A stretch of 64,000 bases of DNA from Myroides profundi (GCF_000833025.1 NZ_CP010817.1:1302001-1366000), one strand, 5' to 3'. Shown: positions 7,588-17,602, counted from the first letter of the stretch. The notes: a model not told the origin generated them from the letters alone. Translations and numbers: made by a program.

Positions 7588-8451
7588 ATGTATGGAACTA
7601 TAAGTAATAAAAACTTAGCAATAGGGTATAGTGAAATTTATAAATTAAGGAGAATGTCCTTTAAAAAAGAATTAACATTATTGTATATTGAAGGAGTAGA
7701 AGAGTTTTTTTATCAACAAATTAAAAGTCTAAATAAATTAGATTGTCCATTATGTGTAAAGCCTTTTTCTAATTTTTGGCTGTCTTATGAGTTTTATACA
7801 AAGGGGGTGACGAGTAGTAGGAAAGTACATGTTTTTGATGTTTTGAAAGAATGTGATTTGAAGTATAATGTGTTTTATATAGAAGATTTATTACCCTATG
7901 TATTAAAAAAAATGGAATCCTCATGGTTGTCATTTAGTCAATGCTATAGACAACAATACATACGTGATATTCGATTTAATAATGATGACTTAGATAATTT
8001 AGTACAAGGTAGTCAATCGTCAACAGTTAATCTACTAAAAGAATTAGAAATCATAGATTGGGATTTAAAAGGAGAAATGGATAGGCGTTTAGGTTTGAGC
8101 ATTAAATTGTTGTTGATATTACAGAGGAAATTTAATAAGAAAACATTAAAGTTAGAAGATGTAACTGAAGTAGAGTCCTATTTTAAAAAGAATGATTTTG
8201 AGCTAACTGATATAATAGTAGCAAAGTACTATTCAAGATATGTTAAGCGTATGTGTAGTTTCTGGAATGCGTGTCTATCTAAAGAAGAAGGAATTAATCT
8301 ATTTGATATAATTAGAGAGGGTAGTTCTATAGAAGATATAGATAAGAGATTTATAATAGTTATAAATAAAATGGAAGAATTATGGGTAGCATGTGATCAT
8401 ATCTATACAATGTATCACATACGTACTATAAGAAAACAATATATGTTATGA
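7588..8451 (+). CDS. Hypothetical protein
   Basis: This is a 287-residue soluble protein that I cannot assign. It is rich in Lys, Leu, Tyr and Glu, probably mostly helical, and has no transmembrane or secretion signal. A CPLC pair near residue 55 could bind metal or form a disulfide, but is isolated. An intrinsic terminator follows the stop directly. With the gene at 7056-7433 it forms a small AT-rich accessory pair between housekeeping regions. Confidence 0.6.
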   Translation: MYGTISNKNLAIGYSEIYKLRRMSFKKELTLLYIEGVEEFFYQQIKSLNKLDCPLCVKPFSNFWLSYEFYTKGVTSSRKVHVFDVLKECDLKYNVFYIEDLLPYVLKKMESSWLSFSQCYRQQYIRDIRFNNDDLDNLVQGSQSSTVNLLKELEIIDWDLKGEMDRRLGLSIKLLLILQRKFNKKTLKLEDVTEVESYFKKNDFELTDIIVAKYYSRYVKRMCSFWNACLSKEEGINLFDIIREGSSIEDIDKRFIIVINKMEELWVACDHIYTMYHIRTIRKQYML

Positions 8452-8452
8452 T

Positions 8453-8480
8453 AAAAAAGCTTTGTTATGGAGCTTTTTTT
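8453..8480 (+). terminator. Intrinsic terminator
   Basis: AAAAAGCT pairs with AGCTTTTTT around a short loop, right after the stop of the preceding gene, and ends in a T run. Confidence 0.8.
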
Positions 8481-8597
8481 ATAACAATTGTATAGTGTAT
8501 CTCATCATATGTTTTTATAAGGAGATGTAATTACTTGTTTAGAATTAATTTGTTTAGTAGAGGCAAATGTTTATTTTTAGAGTCTATTAAACCAATT

Positions 8598-10583
8598 ATG
8601 AAACAATTACATTACGATCGAAAAAACTTAACAGACCAAGAGTTACTTGGACTTTATAAAAAATTACTCAAACCTAGAATGGTAGAGGAAAAGATGCTTA
8701 TCCTGATCAGACAGGGCAAAGTATCTAAATGGTTCTCCGGAATAGGACAAGAAGCTATCAGTGTAGGAGTGACTGCTAGTTTAGAGCAGGACGAATACAT
8801 CCTGCCTATGCACCGAAACTTAGGCGTGTTTACGTCTAGAGATATTCCTCTGCACCGCTTGTTCTCTCAATGGCAAGGAAAGGCAAATGGTTTCACTAAG
8901 GGACGTGAGCGCTCTTTTCACTTCGGTACTCAAGAGTATCATATCGTGGGGATGATTTCTCATCTAGGGCCTCAGTTGGGTGTAGCAGATGGTATTGCCC
9001 TAGCGCATACCTTGAGAAATGAGAATAAGATAACAGCAGTATTTACAGGTGAAGGAGCTACTTCTGAAGGAGACTTCCACGAGGCGCTGAATATTGCTTC
9101 TGTGTGGGACTTACCTGTTCTTTTTGTAATCGAGAATAATGGTTATGGACTGTCGACTCCTACGAATGAGCAGTATAGATGTGAGCATCTAGCAGATCGT
9201 GCGATAGGATATGGGATGGAAAGTTATATCATAGATGGGAATAATATCTTAGAAGTATACCAACAGATCAGTGCACTGGCACAATCTATGCGTGAGAATC
9301 CTCGTCCTGTATTGATAGAGTTTTTGACCTTTAGAATGCGTGGGCATGAAGAGGCTAGTGGTACAAAGTATGTGCCTCAAGAACTAATGGACATGTGGCA
9401 ACTAAAAGATCCTGTGGAGAATTACAGAGCTTATCTAAAAGAAATAGGCGTATTGACAGATGCTTTAGACGAAGAGATTAGAGAAGAGTTTAAACAAGAG
9501 ATAGACAAAGACTGGAAGGCTACACAAGAAGAGCCTGCTATAGTAGCGGACTTGGCTACAGAGCTGAATGATATGTATGCTCCTTATCAGTATGAAGATA
9601 TACAACCAACGAAGGAAGTAGCTAATATTCGACTGATAGATGCGATATCAGAAGGGTTAAAACAATCTTTTGAACGTCATGATAACTTAATCATCATGGG
9701 GCAAGATATTGCAGAATACGGAGGTGCATTTAAAGTAACAGATGGCTTCGTAGAGCAGTTTGGCAAAGGGCGTATTCGCAATACACCTATCTGTGAGAGT
9801 GCGGTAGTCTCTGCTGCGATGGGGTATTCTATCAATGGGGGAAAAGCGATTATGGAGATGCAGTTTGGCGATTTTGTATCTACTGGGTTTAATCCGATTG
9901 TGAACTACTTGGCAAAGATACATTACAGATGGAATGAGAAGGCAGATGTAGTTGTGCGTATGCCGTGTGGTGGTGGTACACAGGCAGGCCCATTCCACTC
10001 ACAGACCAATGAAGCTTGGTTTACAAAAACACCAGGCCTTAAGGTAGTGTACCCTGCATTTCCTTATGATGCAAAAGGGCTAATGGCTACTGCTATTAAT
10101 GACCCTAATCCTGTGATCTTCTTTGAGCATAAACTGTTGTATAGAAGTATTTATCAGGATGTACCTAAGGATTATTATACACTGCCGTTTGGAAAGGCGA
10201 GTGTGTTAAGAGAAGGAGCAGATGTGACCGTAGTGACCTTCGGAGCAGGAGTACATTGGGCAATGGAAGTGCTAGACAAGCACCCTGATATTAAGGCTGA
10301 TTTGATAGATTTACGAACTTTACAACCTTTAGATGAGGAAACTGTATTTAAATCAGTGAAAAAAACAAATAAAGTTATAATTTTGCAGGAAGATTCCTTA
10401 TTCGGAGGAATTGCAAGTGATATGTCGGCGATGATTATGGAGAATTGTTTTGAAGACTTAGATGCACCTGTAAGAAGGGTAGCCAGTTTAGAGACAGCCA
10501 TACCATTTGTGAAAGCTTTAGAAGATCAATATCTGCCTAAGGACAGATTTGAAACAGCGCTATTAGATTTGATAGCCTACTAG
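8598..10583 (+). CDS. 2-oxoacid dehydrogenase E1, fused alpha/beta subunits (branched-chain type)
   Basis: This thiamine-diphosphate enzyme decarboxylates a 2-oxoacid, probably branched-chain, and passes the acyl group to an E2 lipoyl domain. Residues about 1-330 are the E1-alpha domain, with the ThDP motif from GEGATSEG near 152 to ENN near 182. Residues about 345-661 are the E1-beta (transketolase-like) domain, starting around RLIDAISEGL. The natural fusion is common in Bacteroidetes. I place the start at ATG 8598 (661 residues), because the in-frame extension to a TTG at 8535 has no family resemblance. purC follows after 33 bases. Confidence 0.88.
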   Translation: MKQLHYDRKNLTDQELLGLYKKLLKPRMVEEKMLILIRQGKVSKWFSGIGQEAISVGVTASLEQDEYILPMHRNLGVFTSRDIPLHRLFSQWQGKANGFTKGRERSFHFGTQEYHIVGMISHLGPQLGVADGIALAHTLRNENKITAVFTGEGATSEGDFHEALNIASVWDLPVLFVIENNGYGLSTPTNEQYRCEHLADRAIGYGMESYIIDGNNILEVYQQISALAQSMRENPRPVLIEFLTFRMRGHEEASGTKYVPQELMDMWQLKDPVENYRAYLKEIGVLTDALDEEIREEFKQEIDKDWKATQEEPAIVADLATELNDMYAPYQYEDIQPTKEVANIRLIDAISEGLKQSFERHDNLIIMGQDIAEYGGAFKVTDGFVEQFGKGRIRNTPICESAVVSAAMGYSINGGKAIMEMQFGDFVSTGFNPIVNYLAKIHYRWNEKADVVVRMPCGGGTQAGPFHSQTNEAWFTKTPGLKVVYPAFPYDAKGLMATAINDPNPVIFFEHKLLYRSIYQDVPKDYYTLPFGKASVLREGADVTVVTFGAGVHWAMEVLDKHPDIKADLIDLRTLQPLDEETVFKSVKKTNKVIILQEDSLFGGIASDMSAMIMENCFEDLDAPVRRVASLETAIPFVKALEDQYLPKDRFETALLDLIAY

Positions 10584-10616
10584 AATAGAAAAGAACTACA
10601 CAACTATAACAAGAAT

Positions 10617-11570
10617 ATGAATAACACAATCACAAAAACGGGTTTTGAGTTTCCAAATCAAAAGTCAGTTTACCGCGGAAAAGTAAGAGAAGTTTATAAT
10701 ATAGCAGATGACTTATTAGTTATGGTTGCTACAGATAGATTATCAGCTTTTGACGTTATTATGCCTAAGGGAATTCCCTTTAAAGGACAAATCCTAAATC
10801 AGATAGCAACTAAGTTTATGGAGATGACAAGTGACATCGTTCCTAACTGGTTAGTAGCTACACCTGATCCTAATGTAGCGGTGGGGCATGTATGTGAGCC
10901 GTTTAAGGTGGAGATGGTGATCAGAGGTTATCTAGCTGGGCATGCTGCTCGTGAGTATGCAGAAGGAAAGAGAGTGTTATGCGGAGTGACCTTGCCTGAA
11001 GGGTTAAAAGAGAATGATCAATTGCCATCACCTATTATCACTCCATCTACTAAAGAAGATTTAGGAGCTCATGATGTAGATATCTCGAGAGAAGATATCT
11101 TGGCAAGAGGGATTGTTTCTGAAGCAGATTATTTGGTATTAGAGCAGTACACACGTGCACTGTATCAGAGAGGAAGTGAGATAGCAGCAGAGCGCGGTTT
11201 GATCTTAGTGGATACTAAGTACGAATTTGGAAAGACTAAAGACGGAAAGATTGTGTTAATCGATGAGATACATACGCCAGATTCTTCTAGATACTTCTAT
11301 ACAGAGGGCTATGAAGAAAGACAAGCAAAAGGGGAGGCTCAAAAGCAATTGTCTAAAGAATTTGTAAGACAATGGTTAATCAGCAATGGCTTTCAAGGAA
11401 AAGAAGGACAGGCGATACCAGAGATGACAGATGAGTATATCAATAGTGTATCAGATAGGTATATAGAGCTATATGAGAAGATTATTGGAGAACCATTTGT
11501 GAAGGCTGATATCTCTAATATTAACGAACGTATAGAGAATAATGTTTTAGCTTTTTTGGCTAAGAGATAA
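10617..11570 (+). CDS. purC: Phosphoribosylaminoimidazole-succinocarboxamide synthase
   Basis: This enzyme joins CAIR and aspartate with ATP to make SAICAR in de novo purine synthesis. The 317-residue protein is the longer form of the family. Motifs include GKVREVYN at about 22-29, the RGYLAGHA stretch near 102-109, LVDTKYEFG at about 198-206 and [10 protein letters not shown] near 220. It lies 33 bases after the E1 gene and 10 bases before the nitroreductase gene, so the three may be co-transcribed despite unrelated roles. Confidence 0.97.
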   Translation: MNNTITKTGFEFPNQKSVYRGKVREVYNIADDLLVMVATDRLSAFDVIMPKGIPFKGQILNQIATKFMEMTSDIVPNWLVATPDPNVAVGHVCEPFKVEMVIRGYLAGHAAREYAEGKRVLCGVTLPEGLKENDQLPSPIITPSTKEDLGAHDVDISREDILARGIVSEADYLVLEQYTRALYQRGSEIAAERGLILVDTKYEFGKTKDGKIVLIDEIHTPDSSRYFYTEGYEERQAKGEAQKQLSKEFVRQWLISNGFQGKEGQAIPEMTDEYINSVSDRYIELYEKIIGEPFVKADISNINERIENNVLAFLAKR

Positions 11571-11580
11571 TTAATAAATT

Positions 11581-12216
11581 ATGGAGTTACTAAAGAGTTT
11601 ACAGTGGCGTTATGCTACTAAGAAATATAATAGTTCAGTTAAGATAGCAGACGAAAAAGTAATGCAGATCATCGAGGCAGCTCGTATGGCACCTACTTCT
11701 TCTGGGTTACAACCTTTCGAGATGATCTTAATCAAGAATCAAGAGTTAAAAGAGAAGCTATTACCTGTGATTATGAATCAAAGTCAGGTGGTGGATAGTT
11801 CACATGTTTTGGTTTTTGCTGCTTGGGATGCTTATACAGAAGAGCGCATTGATGCTGTGTTCGATAATGTAGAGAAGACGAGAGAGTTAGCTCCTGGTGC
11901 TATGAATGATTATAAAGGATTTATCAAAGGTAACTTTGCAGCAATGTCACAAGAGAAGCAAGCAGAGCATGCAGCTCGTCAGGCTTATATTGCTTTTGGG
12001 ATGGCTATTGCAGCTGCGGCTGAGTTAAGAGTAGATGCTTCACCTATGGAGGGCTTCTATAATGATCAGTTAGATGAGGCATTAGGTTTAGATAAGAAAG
12101 GACTGAGAAGTGTAACTATTTTAGCGATAGGAGAAAGAGATCATGAAAATGATTGGTTATTACCTATGAAGAAAGTACGTTTTGCACTAGAAGATATTTT
12201 AACAATTATCGAATAA
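11581..12216 (+). CDS. NAD(P)H-dependent nitroreductase family oxidoreductase
   Basis: This is an FMN flavoprotein of the NfsB-like nitroreductase fold (211 residues), normally a dimer that reduces nitro compounds or quinones. The N-terminal RYATKKYN and the APTSSGLQPF stretch around residues 36-47 bind FMN phosphate. AERDH-like GERDHENDW near the C-terminus matches the family. It is the third gene of the E1-purC group, 10 bases after purC, and is followed by a strong terminator. The physiological substrate is unknown. Confidence 0.9.
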   Translation: MELLKSLQWRYATKKYNSSVKIADEKVMQIIEAARMAPTSSGLQPFEMILIKNQELKEKLLPVIMNQSQVVDSSHVLVFAAWDAYTEERIDAVFDNVEKTRELAPGAMNDYKGFIKGNFAAMSQEKQAEHAARQAYIAFGMAIAAAAELRVDASPMEGFYNDQLDEALGLDKKGLRSVTILAIGERDHENDWLLPMKKVRFALEDILTIIE

Positions 12217-12218
12217 TA

Positions 12219-12249
12219 GATATCCCCTCTTTGTAGGGGATATTTTTTT
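12219..12249 (+). terminator. Intrinsic terminator of the E1-purC-nitroreductase group
   Basis: GATATCCCC pairs with GGGGATATT, followed by a T run, directly after the nitroreductase stop. Confidence 0.9.
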
Positions 12250-12442
12250 ATATGTGATTGCGAAATTCATAATATCGTTTTGTTAAAAATACTTTAATTT
12301 TTACTTAGTGTAATTTTTTTACTGTTTTTTTGATTGATTATCAAAAGATGTATGTATTAATTCAATATAATGAAGAAGTATGTACTAGCTTTTTTAGTGA
12401 TATTATTTTATATTCGTAACAAGTAAATTAGTGTATTTTACA

Positions 12443-14839
12443 ATGAGTCAAAAAGAAACAAAAACGGCTCTTTCTTACGATGATTTTAAGAAAGAAGTAA
12501 TTCAAGATTATAAGATTGCGAAACTAAGTAGAGAATGTAGTTTACTTGGTAGACGTGAAGTGCTTACAGGAAAAGCGAAGTTTGGAATTTTTGGAGATGG
12601 AAAAGAGGTGCCACAGTTAGCTATGGCGAAGGCTTTTCAGAATGGAGACTTTAGATCTGGATATTACCGCGATCAGACTTTTATGATGGCGATAGGACAA
12701 TTGACAGTAGAACAATTTTTTGCAGGACTTTTTGGACATGCTGATTTAGAGAATGATCCGATGTCTGGAGGTCGTCAGATGGGAGGGCACTTCGCTACTC
12801 ACAGCTTAGACGAGAACGGAAATTGGAAAAAATTAGTTGACCAAAAAAACTCAAGTGCAGATATATCACCTACAGCTGGGCAAATGCCTAGATTATTAGG
12901 ATTAGCTCAAGCTTCTAAATTTTATAGAGAGTTTGCAGATGCTGATAAAGAAGGAAACTTCTCTGTAAATGGTAATGAGGTAGCATGGGGTACGATAGGT
13001 AATGCTTCTACTTCAGAAGGATTATTCTTCGAGACAATCAATGCTGCTGGGGTATTGCAAGTACCTATGGTAATGAATGTGTGGGATGACCAATACGGTA
13101 TCTCTGTACACGCAAAATACCAAACTACAAAAGAGAATATCTCTGAGATATTAAAAGGATTCCAAAGAGATGAACATGGTAAAGGATACGAAATTCTACG
13201 TGTAAAAGGATGGGATTATGTAGCTTTAGTAGATACTTATAACCAAGCTTCTAAAATAGCTAGAGAAGAACACGTACCTGTATTAGTACACGTACAAGAG
13301 TTAACTCAACCTCAAGGACACTCTACATCGGGTTCTCATGAGAGATATAAGAGTCCAGAGCGTTTAGCTTGGGAAGTAGAGCACGACTGTATCGTTCAGA
13401 TGAGAAACTGGATGATAACTTCTGATATTGCTACTGCGGAAGAGTTAGATGAGCTAGATAAACAACTTAAAAAAGAAGTACTAGAAGGCAAAAAAGCAGC
13501 TTGGAAAGCTTATGTAGATCCAATCATCGCTGAGCGTAATGAATTAGTAGCTTTATTAGGTACTGTAGCTGCATCTAGTGCAAATAGAGTGTTTATAGAG
13601 AAAATGGCTAATGATTTAGCTGGTATTAAAGAGCCAATCAGAAGAGATGTAATCACTACAGCTCGTAAGGTACTGAGAATGGTGATTAAAGAACCAGGTA
13701 AAGGTGCATTAGTGCAGTATATCGATGATTTCTTCGCTAAGAACCAACCTAGATATAGCTCTCACCTAATGACGGGTACAGCTACGGCTATTGAAGAGGT
13801 ATTGCCTACTTATGATGCAGATGCTACAGAAGTAGATGCTCGTGTAGTACTAAGAGATAACTTCGATACTATCTTAGAAAATCATAAAAATGTGATGATC
13901 TTCGGAGAGGATTCTGGTAATATTGGTGACGTAAACCAAGGATTAGAAGGACTTCAAGAGAAACATGGATTAAATAGAGTAACAGATACTGGTATTAGAG
14001 AGGCTACTATCTTAGGTCAAGGTATCGGTATGGCAATGCGTGGGCTAAGACCTATCGCTGAGATTCAGTACTTAGATTACTTATTATATGCTATCCAAAT
14101 CATGAGTGATGATTTAGCTACTCTTCAATATAGAACAGTAGGTCGTCAAAAAGCTCCATTGATTGTTAGAACACGTGGTCATAGATTAGAAGGTATCTGG
14201 CATTCAGGATCTCCTATGGGGATGATTATTAATGCAATCAGAGGAATGCATGTATTAGTTCCAAGAGATATGACGAAGGCTGCAGGATTCTACAATACTT
14301 TATTAGAGAGTGATGAGCCTGCTTTATTAATCGAGTGTCTTAATGGATACCGCTTAAAAGAGAAAATGCCTAATAACTTAGGGCAGTTTAAAACTCCTAT
14401 CGGTGTAGTAGAGACAATCAAAGAAGGAAAAGATATGACAATCGTATCTTATGGTTCTACACTAAGAATCATAGAGCAAGCTGCAAAAGAGTTGTTAGAA
14501 GTAGGAATAGATGTTGAGATTATAGATGCTCAGTCTTTATTGCCATTTGACTTGAACCACGATATCGTGAAGAGTCTTGCTAAAACAAATCGCTTGTTAG
14601 TTGTAGATGAAGATGTGCCAGGAGGTGCTTCTGCTTATATCCTTCAAAAAGTGTTAGAAGAACAAAAAGGATACCGTCACTTAGATAGCGATCCTCAGAC
14701 ATTGACTTCTAAAGCACACAGACCTGCTTATGGTACAGACGGAGATTACTTCTCTAAGCCATCATCAGAAGATGTTTTTGAAAAAGTTTATGCAATGATG
14801 AATGAGGTAAACCCTAATTTATATCCTGCATTATATTAA
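12443..14839 (+). CDS. 2-oxoacid dehydrogenase E1, fused alpha/beta subunits (second, distinct type)
   Basis: This is a 798-residue thiamine-diphosphate E1 protein, clearly different from the one at 8598. The alpha part has a GTIGNASTSEG...DDQYGIS ThDP motif (about residues 180-220). A linker runs from about 300 to 455. The beta/transketolase part begins near the VLRDNFDTILENHKNVMIFGED region, and a transketolase C-terminal domain follows. This longer form is widespread in Flavobacteria; the substrate is not known to me. I use ATG 12443 rather than an upstream GTG at 12431. A terminator follows at 14851. Confidence 0.85.
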   Translation: MSQKETKTALSYDDFKKEVIQDYKIAKLSRECSLLGRREVLTGKAKFGIFGDGKEVPQLAMAKAFQNGDFRSGYYRDQTFMMAIGQLTVEQFFAGLFGHADLENDPMSGGRQMGGHFATHSLDENGNWKKLVDQKNSSADISPTAGQMPRLLGLAQASKFYREFADADKEGNFSVNGNEVAWGTIGNASTSEGLFFETINAAGVLQVPMVMNVWDDQYGISVHAKYQTTKENISEILKGFQRDEHGKGYEILRVKGWDYVALVDTYNQASKIAREEHVPVLVHVQELTQPQGHSTSGSHERYKSPERLAWEVEHDCIVQMRNWMITSDIATAEELDELDKQLKKEVLEGKKAAWKAYVDPIIAERNELVALLGTVAASSANRVFIEKMANDLAGIKEPIRRDVITTARKVLRMVIKEPGKGALVQYIDDFFAKNQPRYSSHLMTGTATAIEEVLPTYDADATEVDARVVLRDNFDTILENHKNVMIFGEDSGNIGDVNQGLEGLQEKHGLNRVTDTGIREATILGQGIGMAMRGLRPIAEIQYLDYLLYAIQIMSDDLATLQYRTVGRQKAPLIVRTRGHRLEGIWHSGSPMGMIINAIRGMHVLVPRDMTKAAGFYNTLLESDEPALLIECLNGYRLKEKMPNNLGQFKTPIGVVETIKEGKDMTIVSYGSTLRIIEQAAKELLEVGIDVEIIDAQSLLPFDLNHDIVKSLAKTNRLLVVDEDVPGGASAYILQKVLEEQKGYRHLDSDPQTLTSKAHRPAYGTDGDYFSKPSSEDVFEKVYAMMNEVNPNLYPALY

Positions 14840-14850
14840 AAATATGAAGT

Positions 14851-14878
14851 AAAAACCTCCCATGTTGGGAGGTTTTTA
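14851..14878 (+). terminator. Intrinsic terminator
   Basis: AAAAACCTCCC and GGGAGGTTTTT enclose a short loop, 12 bases after the E1 stop. Confidence 0.9.
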
Positions 14879-15041
14879 TTTTAAAAACACTTTTCATCAG
14901 ATGTTTTGTGAAAAAAACGGTCATTTTGTTCGCGTTTTTATATTGAGATATTATATGTAAAATGCATTTAATACTATCACAGTTAGAGGGGTTTCGGTTC
15001 AAATAGTTCCCTATTTATTATGAAAGCATACAAAATATCAT

Positions 15042-15049
15042 TATTTTTG
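15042..15049 (+). promoter_or_regulatory. Promoter -7 box for the alpha-oxoamine synthase gene
   Basis: TATTTTTG matches TAnnTTTG, 28 bases before the start codon. Confidence 0.6.
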
Positions 15050-15077
15050 CAATTGTTTTTTTAAACATAGTTATATT

Positions 15078-16343
15078 ATGGTAAACGATTTATTTGACAG
15101 AATACAGAAAAATAAAGGGCCTTTAGGAAAATGGGCATCTCAAGCAGAAGGATATTATGTGTTTCCTAAGCTAGAGGGACCTTTGTCAAATCGTATGATG
15201 TTTCATGGAAAAGAAGTTATTAACTGGAGTATCAATGATTATTTAGGTTTATCTAATCACCCAGAAGTTAGAAAAGTAGATGCTGAAGCAGCTGCTGAAT
15301 ATGGAGCAGCTTATCCAATGGGTGCTCGTATGATGTCTGGACATACTACAATGCACGAGCAATTACAAAATGAATTAGCAGCATTCGTACAAAAAGAAGC
15401 AGCATATTTATTAAACTTTGGTTACCAAGGGATGGTTTCTATCATCGACGCTTTAGTAACGAAGAATGATGTAATCGTATATGACGTAGATTCTCACGCT
15501 TGTATTATTGACGGTGTTCGTTTACATATGGGTAAACGTTTTACTTATAAACACAATGATATTGAAAGTATCGAAAAGAACTTAGAGAGAGCAACTAAAA
15601 TGGCTGAAACTACAGGTGGAGGTATCTTAGTGATCACTGAGGGAGTATTCGGTATGAGAGGTCAACAAGGTAAATTAAAAGAAATAGTAGCTCTTAAGGA
15701 GAAATACAACTTCCGTTTATTAGTTGATGATGCTCATGGATTCGGTACTTTAGGTGCTACAGGAGCTGGAGCAGGTGAGGAGCAAGGATGTCAAGATGGT
15801 ATCGATGTATACTTCTCTACTTTTGCTAAGTCTATGGCTTCTATCGGAGCTTTCGTGGCAGCAGATAAAGATATTATTGATTATTTAAAATATAATTTAC
15901 GTTCTCAAATGTTCGCAAAATCATTACCAATGATTTTCACTAAAGGAGCATTAAAACGTTTAGAGCTTTTAAGAACTAATCCTGAGTTAAAAGCGAAGTT
16001 ATGGGAGAATGTTAACTTACTTCAGAATGGATTAAAAGACAGAGGATTCAACATCGGTGATACAAATACTTGTGTTACTCCTGTGTACTTAGAAGGAAGT
16101 ATTCCTGAGGCAATGGTGATGGTAAATGACTTGAGAGAGAACTACAATATTTTCTTATCAATCGTTGTTTATCCAGTTATTCCTAAAGGAATTATCTTAT
16201 TGAGAATGATTCCTACAGCGACTCATACTAAAGAGGATATCGATGAGACATTAAAAGCTTATGAAGCTATCCGTGAGAAGTTAGAGAATGGTACTTACAA
16301 ACAAATTGCAGAAGCAACTACTGTAGATGTATCTAACGCATAA
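15078..16343 (+). CDS. Alpha-oxoamine synthase (serine/cysteate acyltransferase-like, PLP)
   Basis: This PLP enzyme of the alpha-oxoamine synthase family condenses an amino acid with an acyl thioester and loses CO2. The fold-type I motifs are clear: DDAHGFG with D218 and H220, and the PLP lysine in STFAKSMASIG (Lys251). The sequence resembles serine palmitoyltransferase more than KBL or BioF. Its length (421 residues) and its C-terminal tail fit the Bacteroidetes subgroup that makes sphingoid bases or the sulfonolipid base capnine. Serine versus cysteate use cannot be told from sequence alone. It is monocistronic, with its own promoter and terminator. Confidence 0.82.
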   Translation: MVNDLFDRIQKNKGPLGKWASQAEGYYVFPKLEGPLSNRMMFHGKEVINWSINDYLGLSNHPEVRKVDAEAAAEYGAAYPMGARMMSGHTTMHEQLQNELAAFVQKEAAYLLNFGYQGMVSIIDALVTKNDVIVYDVDSHACIIDGVRLHMGKRFTYKHNDIESIEKNLERATKMAETTGGGILVITEGVFGMRGQQGKLKEIVALKEKYNFRLLVDDAHGFGTLGATGAGAGEEQGCQDGIDVYFSTFAKSMASIGAFVAADKDIIDYLKYNLRSQMFAKSLPMIFTKGALKRLELLRTNPELKAKLWENVNLLQNGLKDRGFNIGDTNTCVTPVYLEGSIPEAMVMVNDLRENYNIFLSIVVYPVIPKGIILLRMIPTATHTKEDIDETLKAYEAIREKLENGTYKQIAEATTVDVSNA

Positions 16344-16361
16344 TATGTAGATAGAAGATAT

Positions 16362-16397
16362 AAAAAAAGGAACCTAAATATTTAGGTTCCTTTTTTT
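16362..16397. terminator. Bidirectional intrinsic terminator
   Basis: AAAAAAAGGAACCTAAA pairs almost perfectly with TTTAGGTTCCTTTTTTT. It lies between convergent genes ending at 16343 and 16405. Confidence 0.92.
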
Positions 16398-16404
16398 GTG
16401 TCTA

Positions 16405-17580
16405 TTATTTTGAACTTTTTGTCAATCGGTAGGCTATGTATATTAATGGAATAGTTCCGGTCATAACTAATACAGTAGTAAATAAAGCGTCTTCTGTAAA
16501 TAGAGAAACTATTGAACTAGCGATAAAACACATTCCTAATTGAATAGTGTTTTGCAGAGCAGCTGCTTTACCTGAGTTATTAGGATATAGCTTTAAAGCT
16601 TCTGAAACTACAATAGGGTATGATGCTCCATTGACAAAAGCCATTAAACAAAACGGGATTAATAAGGTAGTCAGGGTAGGAGTAGTAAACACTGCTAATG
16701 CAGTAAGTGAACTAATAGCGATAACAAATAATGCTATAAAGAAAGGCATTAATACGTCTCCATTTACTCTAGAAGATAATGTTCTGTATCCGAAACCACC
16801 TACTAAGAAGGCAATAGTCTGAGGTACGAAACTAAAGCCTATTTCGCTTTCATTGTATCCCATTTCTTTTAAGAAGAAAGGTGATCCTGTCAGCCATGCA
16901 AAGAAGGCAGCAGAGCACAATGCATAGATAAGTACATTACCAACGTATTTTTTTGACTTAAGTATTTCGAAATAAGAAATACTCTTTGCTTCAACTTGTA
17001 CTGTTTCTTCTACTTTCTTTTCTTCTTTTATGGTGAATGTGTATAAAATCAGAAGAACAGATATAATTGCTAATGTGATAAAGATAGATCTCCATCCGAA
17101 ATGATCTAATAAGTATACTCCTAATAAAGGCGCTAGAGCGGGTGATAAGGCTACCAAAGGCATAATAGATGCAAATACTTTATTCGTCTCGCTAGAAGGA
17201 TATTTCTCTATAACTAGGGCTTGCCAGCTAACAGCAGCAGCACATACTCCGATAGCTTGTATTAGTCTTAATACGATAAAGGCAATTACGCTATCTGTAA
17301 AGAAAATAGCCAAAGAAGAAATAGTGAATATACTAAGACCTATTATAATGGTTTTTGGTTTACCGACTTTGTCAGAGATTGGACCCCACATTAATTGTGC
17401 GATAGCGTATCCAGCAAGGAATAAACTCAATGTGGCGCTAATATTACTTTTAGTGGTGTCAAGGTCTATACGCATCTTGTCAAATGCTGGTAAGTACATA
17501 TCTGTTGCTAAAAAACCTATGATACTTAACCCTACTAGATATACTAAAAAGAAAAAACTATTCTTATGTTGTTGTGGCAT
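16405..17580 (-). CDS. Bcr/CflA family MFS drug efflux transporter
   Basis: This is a 391-residue, twelve-helix major facilitator exporter. The TDMYLPAFDKM stretch near residue 25 and the loop GPISDKVGKPK near residue 66 are hallmarks of the Bcr/CflA group, which exports bicyclomycin, chloramphenicol and other compounds with proton antiport. A TACTTTTG promoter lies upstream. It is monocistronic and shares a terminator with the convergent oxoamine synthase gene. The substrate is not predictable. Confidence 0.88.
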   Translation of the reverse strand: MPQQHKNSFFFLVYLVGLSIIGFLATDMYLPAFDKMRIDLDTTKSNISATLSLFLAGYAIAQLMWGPISDKVGKPKTIIIGLSIFTISSLAIFFTDSVIAFIVLRLIQAIGVCAAAVSWQALVIEKYPSSETNKVFASIMPLVALSPALAPLLGVYLLDHFGWRSIFITLAIISVLLILYTFTIKEEKKVEETVQVEAKSISYFEILKSKKYVGNVLIYALCSAAFFAWLTGSPFFLKEMGYNESEIGFSFVPQTIAFLVGGFGYRTLSSRVNGDVLMPFFIALFVIAISSLTALAVFTTPTLTTLLIPFCLMAFVNGASYPIVVSEALKLYPNNSGKAAALQNTIQLGMCFIASSIVSLFTEDALFTTVLVMTGTIPLIYIAYRLTKSSK

Positions 17581-17602
17581 ATATTAAAAATTTTAGAATC
17601 GG

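Noticed and set aside
8535..8597. Upstream TTG start for the first E1 dehydrogenase
   Set aside because: The 21 extra residues lack family resemblance; ATG 8598 gives the expected N-terminus.
9687..9998. Minus-strand frames inside the first E1 gene (also 10175-10501)
   Set aside because: Antisense shadows of a well-supported coding region.
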